Source of the DNA: Brevirhabdus sp.
GTDB lineage: Bacteria > Pseudomonadota > Alphaproteobacteria > Rhodobacterales > Rhodobacteraceae
Direction of reading: 5' to 3'
Assembly (NCBI GenBank): GCA_024637315.1
Contig: JAGXFH010000061.1
Location: 1 to 64,000, forward strand
DNA: 64,000 nucleotides
A program made the translations under genes and the position numbers. Numbering within the stretch: the first letter of the stretch is position 1; each line of letters starts with the position of its first letter. Below are positions 43,411 through 52,699 of the stretch, in pieces. The notes beneath the pieces are model-generated. The model was not told where the DNA came from. It ran no database searches and saw nothing but the letters and a program-made list of their open reading frames with translations.

Positions 43411-43582
43411 GCGCAGGATGCCGGCTTGGTGGGGTGCGCCCGGTCGATCGTCGACGACGATGGTCTTCGCTGCATGCATCATGGGCGCGGCTACTTGGGC
43501 AGAATGAATATCGAGTACGCGCGGTATGCGTGGTGCGTATCGTCGGATACCGGTGATATCCATGGACAGCATGCGCCTGAGC

Positions 43583-44080
43583 GTCAGCGGCCCTGGTGTC
43601 GAGAACCACGCGGTTGGCGGCGCGGCAGGCCAACCACTCCCACGCGCGCAGGACAAGCGCCGCGGGATGCCGCGGCGACACCATGCGGCGATCGTTCACC
43701 ACCGTATCATGGAGTGACAGGAACGCGTCCCAGACGATCGGGGTCCGCCGCAGGGCGGCGAAGGGCCAGAGCAGCAGGACATCCAGATGTCCAAGATAGC
43801 CGACCACAACGACATCGGGACGGGGTGCCCGGATGAACCGCCAGACGAGTCGGGGATAGGCTGCCGCCCACCGGATGGCGCGCTTCAGCGCATCCGTCTT
43901 TCCAAGGACGGATTTGTCCTCTGCGCCTTCCCAGACGGGCGCGTGGATTTCTGTCAGGGACGCGCCGGAATGCCGGATCGCATCGAGCAGAAGCCGTGTG
44001 CGCGGCTTGCCCAGATCGTAGGTGCCCCAGATCAGAACATTCAGCGGCTGGCGTTCAGAAGTGGGCAAGTCGGTCAACAT
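43583..44080 (-). pseudogene. N-terminal fragment of a glycosyltransferase, cut by transposon debris
   Basis: About 166 residues from MLTDLPTSERQPLNVLIWGT resemble the acceptor-binding half of a GT-B glycosyltransferase (RPDVVVVGYLGHLDVLLLWP, RTPIVWDAFLSLHDTVVNDR, ANRVVLDTRAADA). Beyond about 43583 the frame becomes meaningless and runs into the Tn3 remnant. The donor-binding half is missing here; a matching orphan C-terminus lies at 35967-36260. The stretch 43411-43582 has no recognisable content. Confidence 0.7.
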
Positions 44081-44171
44081 TTCCGTGCAAGTCGGGATCG
44101 CCTGTCTTTTAGCCCGCCAGCATCACGCCTGTCCAAGCAAATTCCGGGGCGGCGGGCCGGGTCGTGGCCCG

Positions 44172-45869
44172 TCATGCCGCCGCCGCCGCTGTTTCGAGAG
44201 TGAGGGCGGTCTGGACGCTGGTGGTATAGCGGGCGTCGGGCGGGCGGACGCCGTGGGTCAGCAGGGCGCGGCGGATATCCGGGTTGGCGGCGGCGATGTA
44301 CAGCCGGACGCCGTGCCGGTGCGCCTTGCGGGCGAGGCCCTCGATGACGTTGGCCCCGGTCGAGTCGAGGAACGGCACGGCGGCGAAATCGACGATCAGC
44401 GCCTTGTGCGTGGTCTGGATGCGATCGAGGACCGAGCCGATCGAGGCGGCTGCGCCGAAGAAGAAGGCGCCGGTGATGTGGTAGACGACGACCTCGGGAT
44501 TGGCCGCTGTCGCCTCGTCATAGCCGGTGCCGCTGTCGGCGGTGTCCTGACCGACGAAGGGGGTTTCGGTCTCGACGGCGGCGTGCTGGCTCATCCGGTT
44601 GATGAACAGTACCGAGCCAAGCGCGAAGCCGACGATGATCGCTTCGGTCAGGTCGCGGAAGATTGTCAGGAAGAAGGTCGCGCCAAGCACACCGGCGTCG
44701 CCCCAGCCGGAACGGACCAGCACCGCGATGGCGGATTTCTCGATCATGTTCCATGCGACGACCGCCAGCACCCCGGCCAGCGCCGCCAGCGGAATGTAGG
44801 CGGCGAGCGGGGCGGCGACGAGCATGAACAGCAGCAGGAACGCCGCATGCAGCATGCCCGCGACCGGCCCGTGCGCGCCGGCGCGCACATTGGTCGCGGT
44901 GCGCGCGATCGTGCCGGTGACGCAGAAGCCGCCGAACAGCGCCGCGCCGATATTGGCGGCACCCTGCGCCACCAGTTCGCAGTTCGAGCGGTGCCGCCGC
45001 CCGGTCATGCCGTCGGCCACCACCGCCGACAGCAGGGATTCGATCGCGCCCAGCAGGGTGAAGGAAATCGCCGCCGGCAGGACTTGCAGCGCCAGCTCGA
45101 CCGAGAAAGCGGGCAGGGTCGGGGCGGGCAGGCCCGACGGGATGCCGCCGAATTTCGTGCCGATCGTCTGCACCGGAAGCGCAAGCAGCGCCGTGGCCGC
45201 GGCAGCCAGGCCGACGGCGATCAGCATGCCCGGCCAATGCGGGCGCCAGCGCTTGAGCCCGAGGATGATGGCCACCGTCGCCGCCGCAACCGCCAGCGCC
45301 GCCGGGGTCAGCGTGGCGCGCGCGCCCCACAGGGCGGGGAGCTTTTCCAGCAGCTCGCCCGGTTCGTGACCCAGCGAAAGGCCCAGCAGGTCCTTGATCT
45401 GGCTGGCGAAGATGATGACCGCGATGCCGGCGGTAAAGCCCACGGTCACCGGAAACGGGATGAACTTGACGTAGGTGCCAAGCCGCAGGAACCCCACCGC
45501 CAGCAGCATGACGCCCGACATCATCGTGGCAAGGATCAGCCCGTCCATCCCGTGCAGCGCGACGGTGCTGGCGACGAGCACGATGAACGCCCCCGCCGGC
45601 CCGCCGATCTGAAACCGCGAGCCGCCGAGAAGCGACACCAGGAAGCCGCCCACGATCGCGGTGTAAAGCCCCTGCGCCGGTGTCGCGCCCGAGGCGATGG
45701 CGATGGCCATGCTGAGCGGCAGCGCCACGATGGCGACGGTCAGACCGGCGATGGCGTCCGAGCGCAGCTGCGCCGCGCCGTAGCCCTCGCGCAGGACGGT
45801 CACGAGTTTCGGAGTGAAGAGCGCGGCGAAGCTTGCCGCCGCGTCTGGTCTGGTGGTCTGGTCTGTCAT
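44172..45869 (-). CDS. SulP family inorganic anion transporter with STAS domain
   Basis: 565 residues from MTDQTTRPDAAASFAALFTP (a GTG four codons earlier is possible). SulP motifs include SDAIAGLTVAIVALPLSMAI, ASGATPAQGLYTAIVGGFL and PVTVGFTAGIAVIIFASQIK, with 10-12 membrane helices. The C-terminal STAS domain (about residues 450-550) has AAVPFLDSTGANVIEGLARK. Bacterial members carry sulfate, bicarbonate or other anions. It is followed upstream by a small HTH gene in the same orientation; substrate is not determinable from sequence. Confidence 0.9.
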   Translation of the reverse strand: MTDQTTRPDAAASFAALFTPKLVTVLREGYGAAQLRSDAIAGLTVAIVALPLSMAIAIASGATPAQGLYTAIVGGFLVSLLGGSRFQIGGPAGAFIVLVASTVALHGMDGLILATMMSGVMLLAVGFLRLGTYVKFIPFPVTVGFTAGIAVIIFASQIKDLLGLSLGHEPGELLEKLPALWGARATLTPAALAVAAATVAIILGLKRWRPHWPGMLIAVGLAAAATALLALPVQTIGTKFGGIPSGLPAPTLPAFSVELALQVLPAAISFTLLGAIESLLSAVVADGMTGRRHRSNCELVAQGAANIGAALFGGFCVTGTIARTATNVRAGAHGPVAGMLHAAFLLLFMLVAAPLAAYIPLAALAGVLAVVAWNMIEKSAIAVLVRSGWGDAGVLGATFFLTIFRDLTEAIIVGFALGSVLFINRMSQHAAVETETPFVGQDTADSGTGYDEATAANPEVVVYHITGAFFFGAAASIGSVLDRIQTTHKALIVDFAAVPFLDSTGANVIEGLARKAHRHGVRLYIAAANPDIRRALLTHGVRPPDARYTTSVQTALTLETAAAAA

Positions 45870-45944
45870 TCTGGGCCGCACCTTGGTGAAGAGCGCGGCG
45901 GGATCGCAGGCTTTCGTCGGCGGTCGCCGTCGCGGGTTGAAAGG

Positions 45945-46205
45945 TCAGTGTTGTGTCGGGGGCGCCTTCAGGCGGACGCCGCGTCCTCCTGCCGTGCTGG
46001 GCGCGCCCTCGCCGAGCAGTTCGATGCCGGCCCGTTCAAGCGCCGCGACGACCTTGGTCAGGCTGTCCACGACGCCGCGGACATTGCCGGCGCTTGCCTC
46101 CATGCGCTGGATCGTCGGAACCGACAGGCCGGCCAGTTCGGCCAGGGTTTTCTGGTCGATGCCAAGAAGCGCACGGGCGGCGCGCATTTGGGCGGCGGTG
46201 ATCAT
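45945..46205 (-). CDS. Small XRE-family HTH regulator
   Basis: 86 residues from MITAAQMRAARALLGIDQKT. The helix-turn-helix (LAELAGLSVPTIQRMEASAG) is followed by a short C-terminal extension on VVDSLTKVVAALERAGIELL, a layout shared by many small Xre proteins. AGGA lies about 10 bases upstream of this start; longer in-frame starts exist to 46268. It precedes the SulP gene by 75 bases on the same strand and may regulate it. Confidence 0.8.
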   Translation of the reverse strand: MITAAQMRAARALLGIDQKTLAELAGLSVPTIQRMEASAGNVRGVVDSLTKVVAALERAGIELLGEGAPSTAGGRGVRLKAPPTQH

Positions 46206-46367
46206 CAAGCATGTCCTGTAACTTACAACTGCCATGTAAAACAATGATCTTGATATTTCAACCATCAAGGTGAACGGGTGGACACGATCCCGTAGCGATG
46301 CAACCCGGCGCCGGAGCGGTTTTTCGTGCGGACGGGATATTGCCCCTTGCGCTGATGGATTTCCGAT

Positions 46368-46389
46368 TATATCGGTAAACGACGATATA
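46368..46389. promoter_or_regulatory. Inverted repeat upstream of arsR, candidate ArsR operator
   Basis: tatatcg-N8-cgatata, 7-base arms, 13 bases before the arsR start and overlapping AT-rich promoter-like sequence. ArsR repressors bind such dyads overlapping their own promoter. Confidence 0.65.
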
Positions 46390-46402
46390 CGATCAACGCA
46401 GG

Positions 46403-46765
46403 GTGGACGCCCCGGTGACCCAGACCGATCAGACCGACCAGGACGAGGCGGATGCCAGAATGGCCGCGATGGCCAAGGCGCTTGGCCACCCTGCGCGGCT
46501 GCGGATCCTGCGGTTGCTGGCCCGGACGCCGGGCTGCATCGGCGGCGATATCGTCGATGCGGTCGGTCTGGCGCAGTCCACGGTGTCCGAACATCTTCGG
46601 ATCCTGAAGGCCGCCGGCGTGATCGAAGGGCAGATCGACCCGCCGCGGGTCTGCTATTCGCTGGGGCCGACCGCGCTGGCGCCCCTGGCGGCGCTGATCC
46701 AGACCCTTGAAACCACGGCCCGAGAAGCTGGCTGCTGTGTCAGACCCGCCGGCTCGGAAGGATGA
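46403..46765 (+). CDS. arsR: ArsR-family repressor of the ars operon
   Basis: About 120 residues from a GTG; ATG at 46460 would give a shorter protein that still includes the whole winged helix. Residues ~19-95 form the HTH (KALGHPARLRILRLLARTPG, VGLAQSTVSEHLRILKAAGV, DPPRVCYSLGP). The classical ELCVCDL metal site in the recognition helix is absent; instead a vicinal Cys pair near the C-terminus (REAGCCVRP) is the likely arsenite sensor. It is followed by acr3 after 3 bases and arsH, forming one operon under the upstream dyad. Confidence 0.88.
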   Translation: MDAPVTQTDQTDQDEADARMAAMAKALGHPARLRILRLLARTPGCIGGDIVDAVGLAQSTVSEHLRILKAAGVIEGQIDPPRVCYSLGPTALAPLAALIQTLETTAREAGCCVRPAGSEG

Positions 46766-46768
46766 CCC

Positions 46769-47788
46769 ATGTCCCTGTTTGAACGCTACCTGTCGCTGTG
46801 GGTCCTGCTGTGCATCATCGCCGGAATCGGTCTGGCAAGAGTGCTGCCGGGCCTGTTCGAGGTTCTGGCGGGGCTGGAATATGCCTCGGTCAATCTGGTG
46901 GTGGCGGTGCTGATCTGGGCCATGGTCTACCCGATGATGGTCGCCGTGGATTTCGGCGCCCTGAAGGGTGTGGGCAAGCGCCCCAAGGGGCTGATCATCA
47001 CCCTGGTGGTGAACTGGCTGATCAAGCCGTTCACCATGGCCGCCCTGGGCGTGCTGTTCTTCAAGCATGTCTTCGCCGGGTTGATCGAGCCGGCGGATGC
47101 GGGCCAATACATCGCCGGCCTGATCCTGCTGGGCGCGGCGCCGTGTACCGCGATGGTATTCGTCTGGTCGCAACTGACCAGGGGCGATCCGAACTACACG
47201 CTGGTGCAGGTGTCGCTGAACGACGTGATCATGGTCTTTGCCTTCGCCCCGATCGTGGCGTTGCTGCTGGGCGTGACCGATATCGCGGTGCCGTGGGAAA
47301 CGCTGGTTCTGTCGGTGGGGCTTTACGTGGTGCTGCCGCTGGTGGCGGGCGCGATCACCCGTGCCCGTCTGATGCGGCGGGGCGGCGAGGCGGCGGTTGC
47401 AGAGTTCACCGCCCGGATCAAGCCCGCTTCGGTTCTGGGGCTCTTGCTGACGGTGGTGCTGCTGTTCGGCTTTCAGGGCAATGTCATCCTTGAAAGCCCG
47501 GTCCTGATCGTGCTTCTGGCGACGCCGATCCTGATCCAGTCCTACGGGATCTTCGCCATCGCGTATTTCTGGGCCTGGCGCTGGAAGGTGCCGCACAACG
47601 TGGCCGCGCCCTGCGCGCTGATCGGCACGTCGAACTTCTTCGAACTGGCGGTGGCGGTCGCGATCGGACTGTTCGGCCTGAATTCGGGCGCGGCGCTGGT
47701 GACGGTGGTCGGCGTTCTGGTCGAGGTGCCGGTGATGCTGTCGCTGGTCTGGTTCGCCAACCGCACCCGCCAGGGGTTCCCGGCATGA
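46769..47788 (+). CDS. acr3: Arsenite efflux transporter, ACR3 type
   Basis: 339 residues with about 10 membrane helices. ACR3 hallmarks include the catalytic Cys in [39 protein letters not shown] and the [20 protein letters not shown] segment near the C-terminus. It extrudes arsenite across the inner membrane using the proton motive force. It overlaps arsH by four bases. Confidence 0.94.
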   Translation: MSLFERYLSLWVLLCIIAGIGLARVLPGLFEVLAGLEYASVNLVVAVLIWAMVYPMMVAVDFGALKGVGKRPKGLIITLVVNWLIKPFTMAALGVLFFKHVFAGLIEPADAGQYIAGLILLGAAPCTAMVFVWSQLTRGDPNYTLVQVSLNDVIMVFAFAPIVALLLGVTDIAVPWETLVLSVGLYVVLPLVAGAITRARLMRRGGEAAVAEFTARIKPASVLGLLLTVVLLFGFQGNVILESPVLIVLLATPILIQSYGIFAIAYFWAWRWKVPHNVAAPCALIGTSNFFELAVAVAIGLFGLNSGAALVTVVGVLVEVPVMLSLVWFANRTRQGFPA

Positions 47789-48507
47789 GCGGTCACGACA
47801 CCCTGCAGGTGGATGAGGCGTGCTTTGCCGCCATTGATCGCGACCGCCTGCTGGCGCCGCCGCTTGGCAGCCACCGGCCGCGCATCCTGATCCTTTACGG
47901 CTCGCTCAGGGCGCGGTCGTTCAGCCGGTTGTCGGCCGAGGAGGCGGGGCGCATCCTGAAAAGGCTTGGGGCCGAGGTGCGGGTGTTCAACCCCTCGGGT
48001 CTGCCGCAGGTCGATGACGGGGTCGATGCCAGTCACCCCAAGGTGCGCGAGCTGCGCGACCTGGTCGCCTGGTGCGAGGGCATGGTCTGGTCCAGCCCGG
48101 AACGGCACGGCGCCATGACCGGGCTGATGAAGACCCAGATCGACTGGGTCCCGCTGTCGGAGGGCGCGGTGCGCCCGACGCAGGGCAAGACGCTGGCGGT
48201 GATGCAGGTTTCGGGCGGCTCGCAAAGCTTCAACGCGGTCAACCAGATGCGGATCCTCGGGCGCTGGATGCGGATGCTGACGATCCCCAACCAATCCTCG
48301 GTGGCCAAGGCGTTTCTGGAATTCGACGAGGCGGGGCGGATGAAGCCGTCGGCCTATTACGACCGGATCGTGGATGTGATGGAGGAACTGGTGAAGTTCA
48401 CGCTTCTGACCCGCGACCGCGCGGCCTATCTGGTGGATCGCTATTCCGAACGCAAGGGAACAGCCACGGCGCTGATGAAGCGGGTCAACCAGTCGTCCGC
48501 CACCTGA
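47785..48507 (+). CDS. arsH: ArsH, NADPH-dependent organoarsenical oxidoreductase
   Basis: 240 residues of the flavodoxin-like ArsH family: [20 protein letters not shown] binds FMN, followed by [20 protein letters not shown] and [20 protein letters not shown], and [17 protein letters not shown]. ArsH oxidises trivalent organoarsenicals to less toxic pentavalent forms. It is coupled to acr3 by ATGA and ends the operon. Confidence 0.94.
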   Translation: MSGHDTLQVDEACFAAIDRDRLLAPPLGSHRPRILILYGSLRARSFSRLSAEEAGRILKRLGAEVRVFNPSGLPQVDDGVDASHPKVRELRDLVAWCEGMVWSSPERHGAMTGLMKTQIDWVPLSEGAVRPTQGKTLAVMQVSGGSQSFNAVNQMRILGRWMRMLTIPNQSSVAKAFLEFDEAGRMKPSAYYDRIVDVMEELVKFTLLTRDRAAYLVDRYSERKGTATALMKRVNQSSAT

Positions 48508-48582
48508 CCGCACGGCAGTCCAACCGCGCCCGTCGCTGCCGCAGGCACGACGCGGCCAACGGCCAGCGTGGTGCGCGGCGCC

Positions 48583-48700
48583 TTACGTCCGCCGGAGCAC
48601 GGACAGCGCCGCCATCGCCATCGAAAAGGCGCCGAAGACCCAGACCGGCGACGACAAGACCGCGCCGCCCCGACGAAAGACCCGGGATCATCGGATGCCG
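48583..48700 (-). pseudogene. C-terminal scrap of a membrane transporter
   Basis: The minus strand in 48583-48700 encodes FRRGGAVLSSPVWVFGAFSM followed by AMAALSVLRRT and a stop, which looks like the last helix of a membrane transporter. No upstream part exists. This is the only content noticed in the 239-base gap 48508-48746. Confidence 0.3.
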
Positions 48701-48746
48701 CCAGCCCCGGTCGGATGGTCGGGGCGGCCAGGGCTTCCCGATCCGC

Positions 48747-49796
48747 TCATGCCAGGGTCCAGATCTGGAACAGCAGCCCCGACAGGAACGCGCCGGCCAG
48801 CGACAGCGCGATATAGAGCGCGAAGACCGGCGGCCGGGCCAGCGCCCAGACCGCCATTGCCGCCGGTATCGAGGTGACGCCGCCGGCCACAAGAAAGGCC
48901 AGTCCGGCGCCCGGCGCCATGCCCTGTTCGATCAGCCCGCCGACCAGCGGCAGGGCGGCGTAGCCGTTCAGGTAGGCCGGCACGCCCACCAGCGTCGCCA
49001 TCACGATGGGCATCAGCCCCGTGCCGCCAAGCGCCGCGGTCATCGCCTCGGCCGGGATCCAGGCGAGCATCAGGCTTTCGAGGATGAAGGCCAGCGTCAG
49101 CCACTTGGCCAGGAACAGGGTCGTGACGAGGGCGGTCCTGCCGAATTTCGCCCGGCGCGCAGGATCCTCCCAGAAGCGCCAGACCACGGGTGCCGGCGCG
49201 CGCAGTTTCGCGCCGCCGCAGCCGCCATTGCCGACGCCCGCGCGCAGCGGATCCGCCAGCGCGCCGCCGCGCGACAGCAGATGCACGGCAAGCCCGCCGA
49301 ACAGGCCCAGCCCGATCGCGGCCAGGGTCTTGGCCACCGCGAATTCCAGATCGAGCACGCCCACCGTCAGCACGAACATCGACGGGTCCATGATCGGCGA
49401 GGCCAGCCAGAACGCCATCACCGCCGACAGCGGCACCCCCATCGCCAAGAGCGCCGCGATCAGCGGGATCACCCCGCAAGAGCAGAACGGCGAGATGCCG
49501 CCCGCCAGCGCCCCGAGCCCGATCATCAGGAGCGGCGCGCCGGTGAAGGCCCTTGCGATCAGGTTGTCGGCCCCGGTCGCGCCGGCCCATGCGGCAATGG
49601 CGATCGACAGCACCAGAAACGGCGCCGTGCCAAGAAGCGACCCGCCGGCAAAGATCGCGCTGTCGGCGGCCTGGCCCGGATCGAACAGCGCCAGCGCCAG
49701 AAGGATCAGCGCCGAGGCAAGCCAGACCCGCTGGTCCTGCCAGAGATGCCGCAGCGCAGAGCGAAAGCCAGGAGTGGAACAGGTCGTGTCAGTCAT
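48747..49796 (-). CDS. arsP: Permease of the ArsP/DUF318 family (probable organoarsenical efflux)
   Basis: 349 residues from MTDTTCSTPGFRSALRHLWQ, with AGAGG before ATG. The family signature GGISPFCSCGVIPLIAALLA contains the Cys pair needed for trivalent methyl- or aryl-arsenicals in ArsP. A second cluster with cysteine (GVGNGGCGGAKLRAP) lies in a central loop. Eight to ten membrane helices are visible. It is followed upstream by its own ArsR-type repressor gene in the same orientation. SO_0444-type and Hg-related permeases share the motif, so arsenic is inferred from context. Confidence 0.83.
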   Translation of the reverse strand: MTDTTCSTPGFRSALRHLWQDQRVWLASALILLALALFDPGQAADSAIFAGGSLLGTAPFLVLSIAIAAWAGATGADNLIARAFTGAPLLMIGLGALAGGISPFCSCGVIPLIAALLAMGVPLSAVMAFWLASPIMDPSMFVLTVGVLDLEFAVAKTLAAIGLGLFGGLAVHLLSRGGALADPLRAGVGNGGCGGAKLRAPAPVVWRFWEDPARRAKFGRTALVTTLFLAKWLTLAFILESLMLAWIPAEAMTAALGGTGLMPIVMATLVGVPAYLNGYAALPLVGGLIEQGMAPGAGLAFLVAGGVTSIPAAMAVWALARPPVFALYIALSLAGAFLSGLLFQIWTLA

Positions 49797-49851
49797 CACC
49801 AAACCTCTGGAATTGTAGTTGTTTCAGGGCGAAAAAACAGGGTCGTTTGCT

Positions 49852-50169
49852 TCATGCCGCATCCTCCGCAGGCTGCACCGTCACGCCGGAACAGCATTCA
49901 GAGGTCAGGAAATCCAGCACCCGGTGCATGGCCGGGAAATCGACCCGGTTGAACACCTCGCGGCCCTGCTTGTCCTGCAGCACGAGGCCCGCATCGACCA
50001 GCGTCGACAGATGATGCGCCAGCGTCGACGGCGCAAGCCCCAGATGTTCGCCGATATCGCTGACCCGCTGACCCTCGTCGCCCGCTTTGACAAGCAGGCG
50101 AAAAATCGAAAGCCTTGCATCATGGCCAAGGGCGGCAAGCGCGCGGGCGGTGGGGCTGGTTGTTGTCAT
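49852..50169 (-). CDS. arsR: Second ArsR-family repressor
   Basis: 105 residues: winged helix with ARALAALGHDARLSIFRLLV, GLAPSTLAHHLSTLVDAGLV and DKQGREVFNRVDFPA. As in the first ArsR, a vicinal Cys pair (TSECCSGVTV) near the C-terminus is the probable sensor. It lies 55 bases upstream of arsP on the same strand and should control it through the dyad at 50182-50197. Confidence 0.88.
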   Translation of the reverse strand: MTTTSPTARALAALGHDARLSIFRLLVKAGDEGQRVSDIGEHLGLAPSTLAHHLSTLVDAGLVLQDKQGREVFNRVDFPAMHRVLDFLTSECCSGVTVQPAEDAA

Positions 50170-50181
50170 GCCGCCAATATA

Positions 50182-50197
50182 ACTATAAATCTAGTTT
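50182..50197. promoter_or_regulatory. Inverted repeat upstream of the second arsR
   Basis: aacta-taaatc-tagtt, 13 bases before the repressor start in AT-rich DNA; candidate operator/promoter for the arsR-arsP unit. Nothing else is seen in 50198-50299. Confidence 0.55.
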
Positions 50198-50299
50198 TGT
50201 AAAGGGATTGAATCGCGCAGATCGTAGCATGCCGCACTCTGCGCCATCTGCGGCCCGGAGGCGACCGACGCACGATGACCTCGAAGCGGATGTATCACC

Positions 50300-50938
50300 T
50301 CATGTCTTTCGCGCCACGATGAACGGGCGGGCGTCCTTGCCTTTGGTTGCGTGGCCCTCGGTGGCAAGGATGTCGAAGCCCGCCCCTTCGATCAGCCGGG
50401 ACAGGCCCCGCGCATCCAGAACAGTGACATGCGGCGCCAGTCTGACCGCACGCAGGGTTGGAAGCAGAATGCTCCGAATGACGACACTCATGTCCCCAAG
50501 GCAGGGGGTCTTGGAAATGAGCAGACCTCCGGGCACGAGCAGACCACGGACATGACGCAACGTGTCCTGCAGGTCCCGGACCAGATGAAGATAGTTGAAC
50601 GCCAGAACGGCATTGAACGCGACCGGCTCTGACGTCATTCCTTCGGCCGTCGCCGCGCGGAATGCGAGGCCCGGGACAGGACCTGCTGCGGCCTTGCCTT
50701 CGGCGATTGCGATCATCTTCGTGGAAATATCGGTGGCGAGGTAGCCTTGCACACTCGGCGCAAGCCGCAAGGCGGTCGAACCTGTTCCGCATCCCAATTC
50801 CAAGATACGGTCGTCCGGGGCCAGCAGCGCGCGGGTCCGCTCCAGCGTCCGCTCATACCCGCCCTGATCCGCGATCTTCGCCTTGGCATATCGTCCCGAA
50901 GCCCTGTCCCAGAACCGGGCATCCGCTGCTGAAGTCAT
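50300..50938 (-). CDS. Class I SAM-dependent methyltransferase
   Basis: 212 residues from MTSAADARFWDRASGRYAKA, preceded by a strong AAAGGAGGG ribosome binding site. SAM motif I is RILELGCGTGSTALRLAPSV, motif II acidic residue in YLATDISTKMIAIAEGKA, and later AVLAFNYLHLVRDLQDTLRH and VRGLLVPGGLLISKTPCL. It resembles UbiE/COQ5-like small-molecule methyltransferases. Although beside ars genes, it lacks the paired cysteines of arsenite methyltransferase ArsM, so arsenic methylation is not supported. Confidence 0.82.
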   Translation of the reverse strand: MTSAADARFWDRASGRYAKAKIADQGGYERTLERTRALLAPDDRILELGCGTGSTALRLAPSVQGYLATDISTKMIAIAEGKAAAGPVPGLAFRAATAEGMTSEPVAFNAVLAFNYLHLVRDLQDTLRHVRGLLVPGGLLISKTPCLGDMSVVIRSILLPTLRAVRLAPHVTVLDARGLSRLIEGAGFDILATEGHATKGKDARPFIVARKT

Positions 50939-51024
50939 TGTGAGCCCTCCTTTCAGCAACCGGCTTAGCATATGCGAATAATATGACAATTGCCGAAAAA
51001 TGGATCCATGATATACGAAAATGC

Positions 51025-51338
51025 ATGACGGAAGTTGACTGGAACCAGCTGCGCGCTTCGCTGGTTATCTGCACGACGTGGGCATCCCGATGGAGATCGC
51101 CGATTTCCGTCTGGTGTCGGACTCCTCGGTGGTGATCTGGGAGATGGTCAGACGCGGCATGGGCGTGGCACCGATGTTGCGTGACGTGGCGGACAGGACG
51201 CCGGGGGTGATCCGGCTCTTGCCGGACATGCCGCCAATCGTAGTGCCGATCTGGCTTGTGGTGCACGAGGACTTGTCGCTCAGCCCGCGGATTCGGGTGG
51301 TCCAGAGGATACTGGCGGAGGGACTGGCGCGGATGTAG
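51025..51338 (+). pseudogene. LysR-type regulator with large internal deletion
   Basis: ATG at 51025 starts MTEVDWNQLRA, the first residues of a LysR helix-turn-helix. Within a dozen codons the sequence jumps to the C-terminal end of a LysR effector domain in a different frame (AGYLHDVGIPMEIADFRLVS, WEMVRRGMGVAPMLRDVADR, then ending RILAEGLARM). About 200 residues are missing. It is divergent from the methyltransferase gene it may once have regulated. Confidence 0.7.
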
Positions 51339-51377
51339 CGGCGCAACTCATCGGGAGAGCGAGAGGGGACCGAGCGT

Positions 51378-51545
51378 GTGAAAGGCTCTGCCGCAATCCT
51401 GGCCCGACGGCACGCCAACCTGTTCCCCATGCCCAACCTCGTCAGCCTGCCAGAATTCATTCGCCACGACGACATCGAAGGCCAGGTCCACCGGCAGTCG
51501 GCGCGCGTGATCCTGACTTTGCAAGCCATGATCCAGGCTCGCTAA
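51378..51545 (+). CDS. Small open frame of unknown nature
   Basis: 55 codons from GTG (KGSAAILARRHANLFPMPNL, then VSLPEFIRHDDIEGQVHRQS) behind a GAGAGGGG site. No family is recognised. It lies between the lysR remnant and modC, and could be another gene remnant. Confidence 0.25.
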   Translation: MKGSAAILARRHANLFPMPNLVSLPEFIRHDDIEGQVHRQSARVILTLQAMIQAR

Positions 51546-51598
51546 ATACTCGCTCCGCCCGGCAATGTCATTCGGCATTGGCGGGCGGGTCGCGCGGG

Positions 51599-52699
51599 TC
51601 ATTCGGCAACCCGTGCGGCGTCAGGGTCGCGGGCCACATGGTCGCGGGCCACCGTCATGGATTTGAGGATCGCGTGGACAATGTCGCCCGGTTGCAGGGC
51701 CATCTGGTCGGCGGCGCGGCGGGTGATGCGGGCGAGGATCTCGTGTTCGCCCATCGCGATGCGCACGGTCACGGCCGGTCCCTTGCCCGGCACGATCTGC
51801 GCCACCGTTCCGGCAAGGATGTTCTGCGCAGACAGCCCCTTGGGCCGGACGCGCGACAGGATCACCTCATGCGCCATGATCCTCACCCGAATCCGGGTTC
51901 CGGGCGCGCCCTCGACTCCCGGAAGAAAAAGCGGGCCGGTGGGCGCGTCAAGCCGGGTCAGCCCGTCGGCCCCGTGTTCCGCAATGATGGCGGGCAACAT
52001 CGCCGCCACCTCGCGGATACCCATGGCGCGCAGCGCATCCGGGTCGGCCATGACCTCGGCGGTGGTGCCGGCGCGGACGGCCCGGCCCTTCTCGATCACC
52101 ACCATCCGGTCGGCCAGAAGCTGCGCTTCGTTCACGTCATGGGTGACCAGCACCACCGGCATCGCCAGATGCGCCCTGAGCGCGATGATCTCGCCATAGA
52201 GCTTCTCGCGCGTCGCGCGGTCCACGGCCGAGAAGGGTTCGTCCAGCAGCAGCGCCTCGGGGCGGCGGGCAAGCGCACGGGCCACCGCGACACGCTGCTG
52301 CTGGCCTCCCGAAAGCTGGGCCGGCTTGCGATCGGCCAGCCCGTCGAGGTTGACCAGATCGAGAATCCGCACTGCCTCGGTCCGGTCGGCGCTGTCCATT
52401 GCCGCCATCACGTTCTGCGCCGCCGTCATGTGCGGAAAGAGCGCATAATTCTGGAACACGATGCCGACGCGACGGCGGTGAGTGGGCAGGCACACCCGCG
52501 CAGCGGTATCCAGCCAGGTGGTGCCGTCGACCGTGACCCGCGCCACCTCGGGCCGCCAGAGCCCGGCGATGGTACGCAGAAGCGTCGTCTTTCCAGAGCC
52601 GGAATGGCCCACCAGTGCCAGCAGTTCACCCGGCTCCACGCGGAAGGCCACATCGAGCGGGATCGGCGCTGCGGTTCGTGCCATCACCTCCAGTGCCAT
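51599..52699 (-). CDS. modC: Molybdate ABC transporter ATPase ModC
   Basis: 366 residues from [20 protein letters not shown]; the ATG overlaps the modB stop by one base. Walker [18 protein letters not shown]-loop [17 protein letters not shown], signature [16 protein letters not shown], Walker [19 protein letters not shown]. The C-terminal Mop domain (about residues 295-355: [40 protein letters not shown]) is specific to ModC-type ATPases and binds molybdate. It powers the ModB channel in the inner membrane. Confidence 0.93.
   Translation of the reverse strand: MALEVMARTAAPIPLDVAFRVEPGELLALVGHSGSGKTTLLRTIAGLWRPEVARVTVDGTTWLDTAARVCLPTHRRRVGIVFQNYALFPHMTAAQNVMAAMDSADRTEAVRILDLVNLDGLADRKPAQLSGGQQQRVAVARALARRPEALLLDEPFSAVDRATREKLYGEIIALRAHLAMPVVLVTHDVNEAQLLADRMVVIEKGRAVRAGTTAEVMADPDALRAMGIREVAAMLPAIIAEHGADGLTRLDAPTGPLFLPGVEGAPGTRIRVRIMAHEVILSRVRPKGLSAQNILAGTVAQIVPGKGPAVTVRIAMGEHEILARITRRAADQMALQPGDIVHAILKSMTVARDHVARDPDAARVAE

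Noticed and set aside
44022-46247. 741-codon plus-strand frame opposite the SulP gene
   Set aside because: Low-complexity Arg/Gly/His-rich translation; the SulP reading on the minus strand is unambiguous.
50300-50938. Methyltransferase as arsenite methyltransferase ArsM
   Set aside because: Only isolated cysteines (GCGTG and TPCLGD); the conserved ArsM cysteine set is missing.
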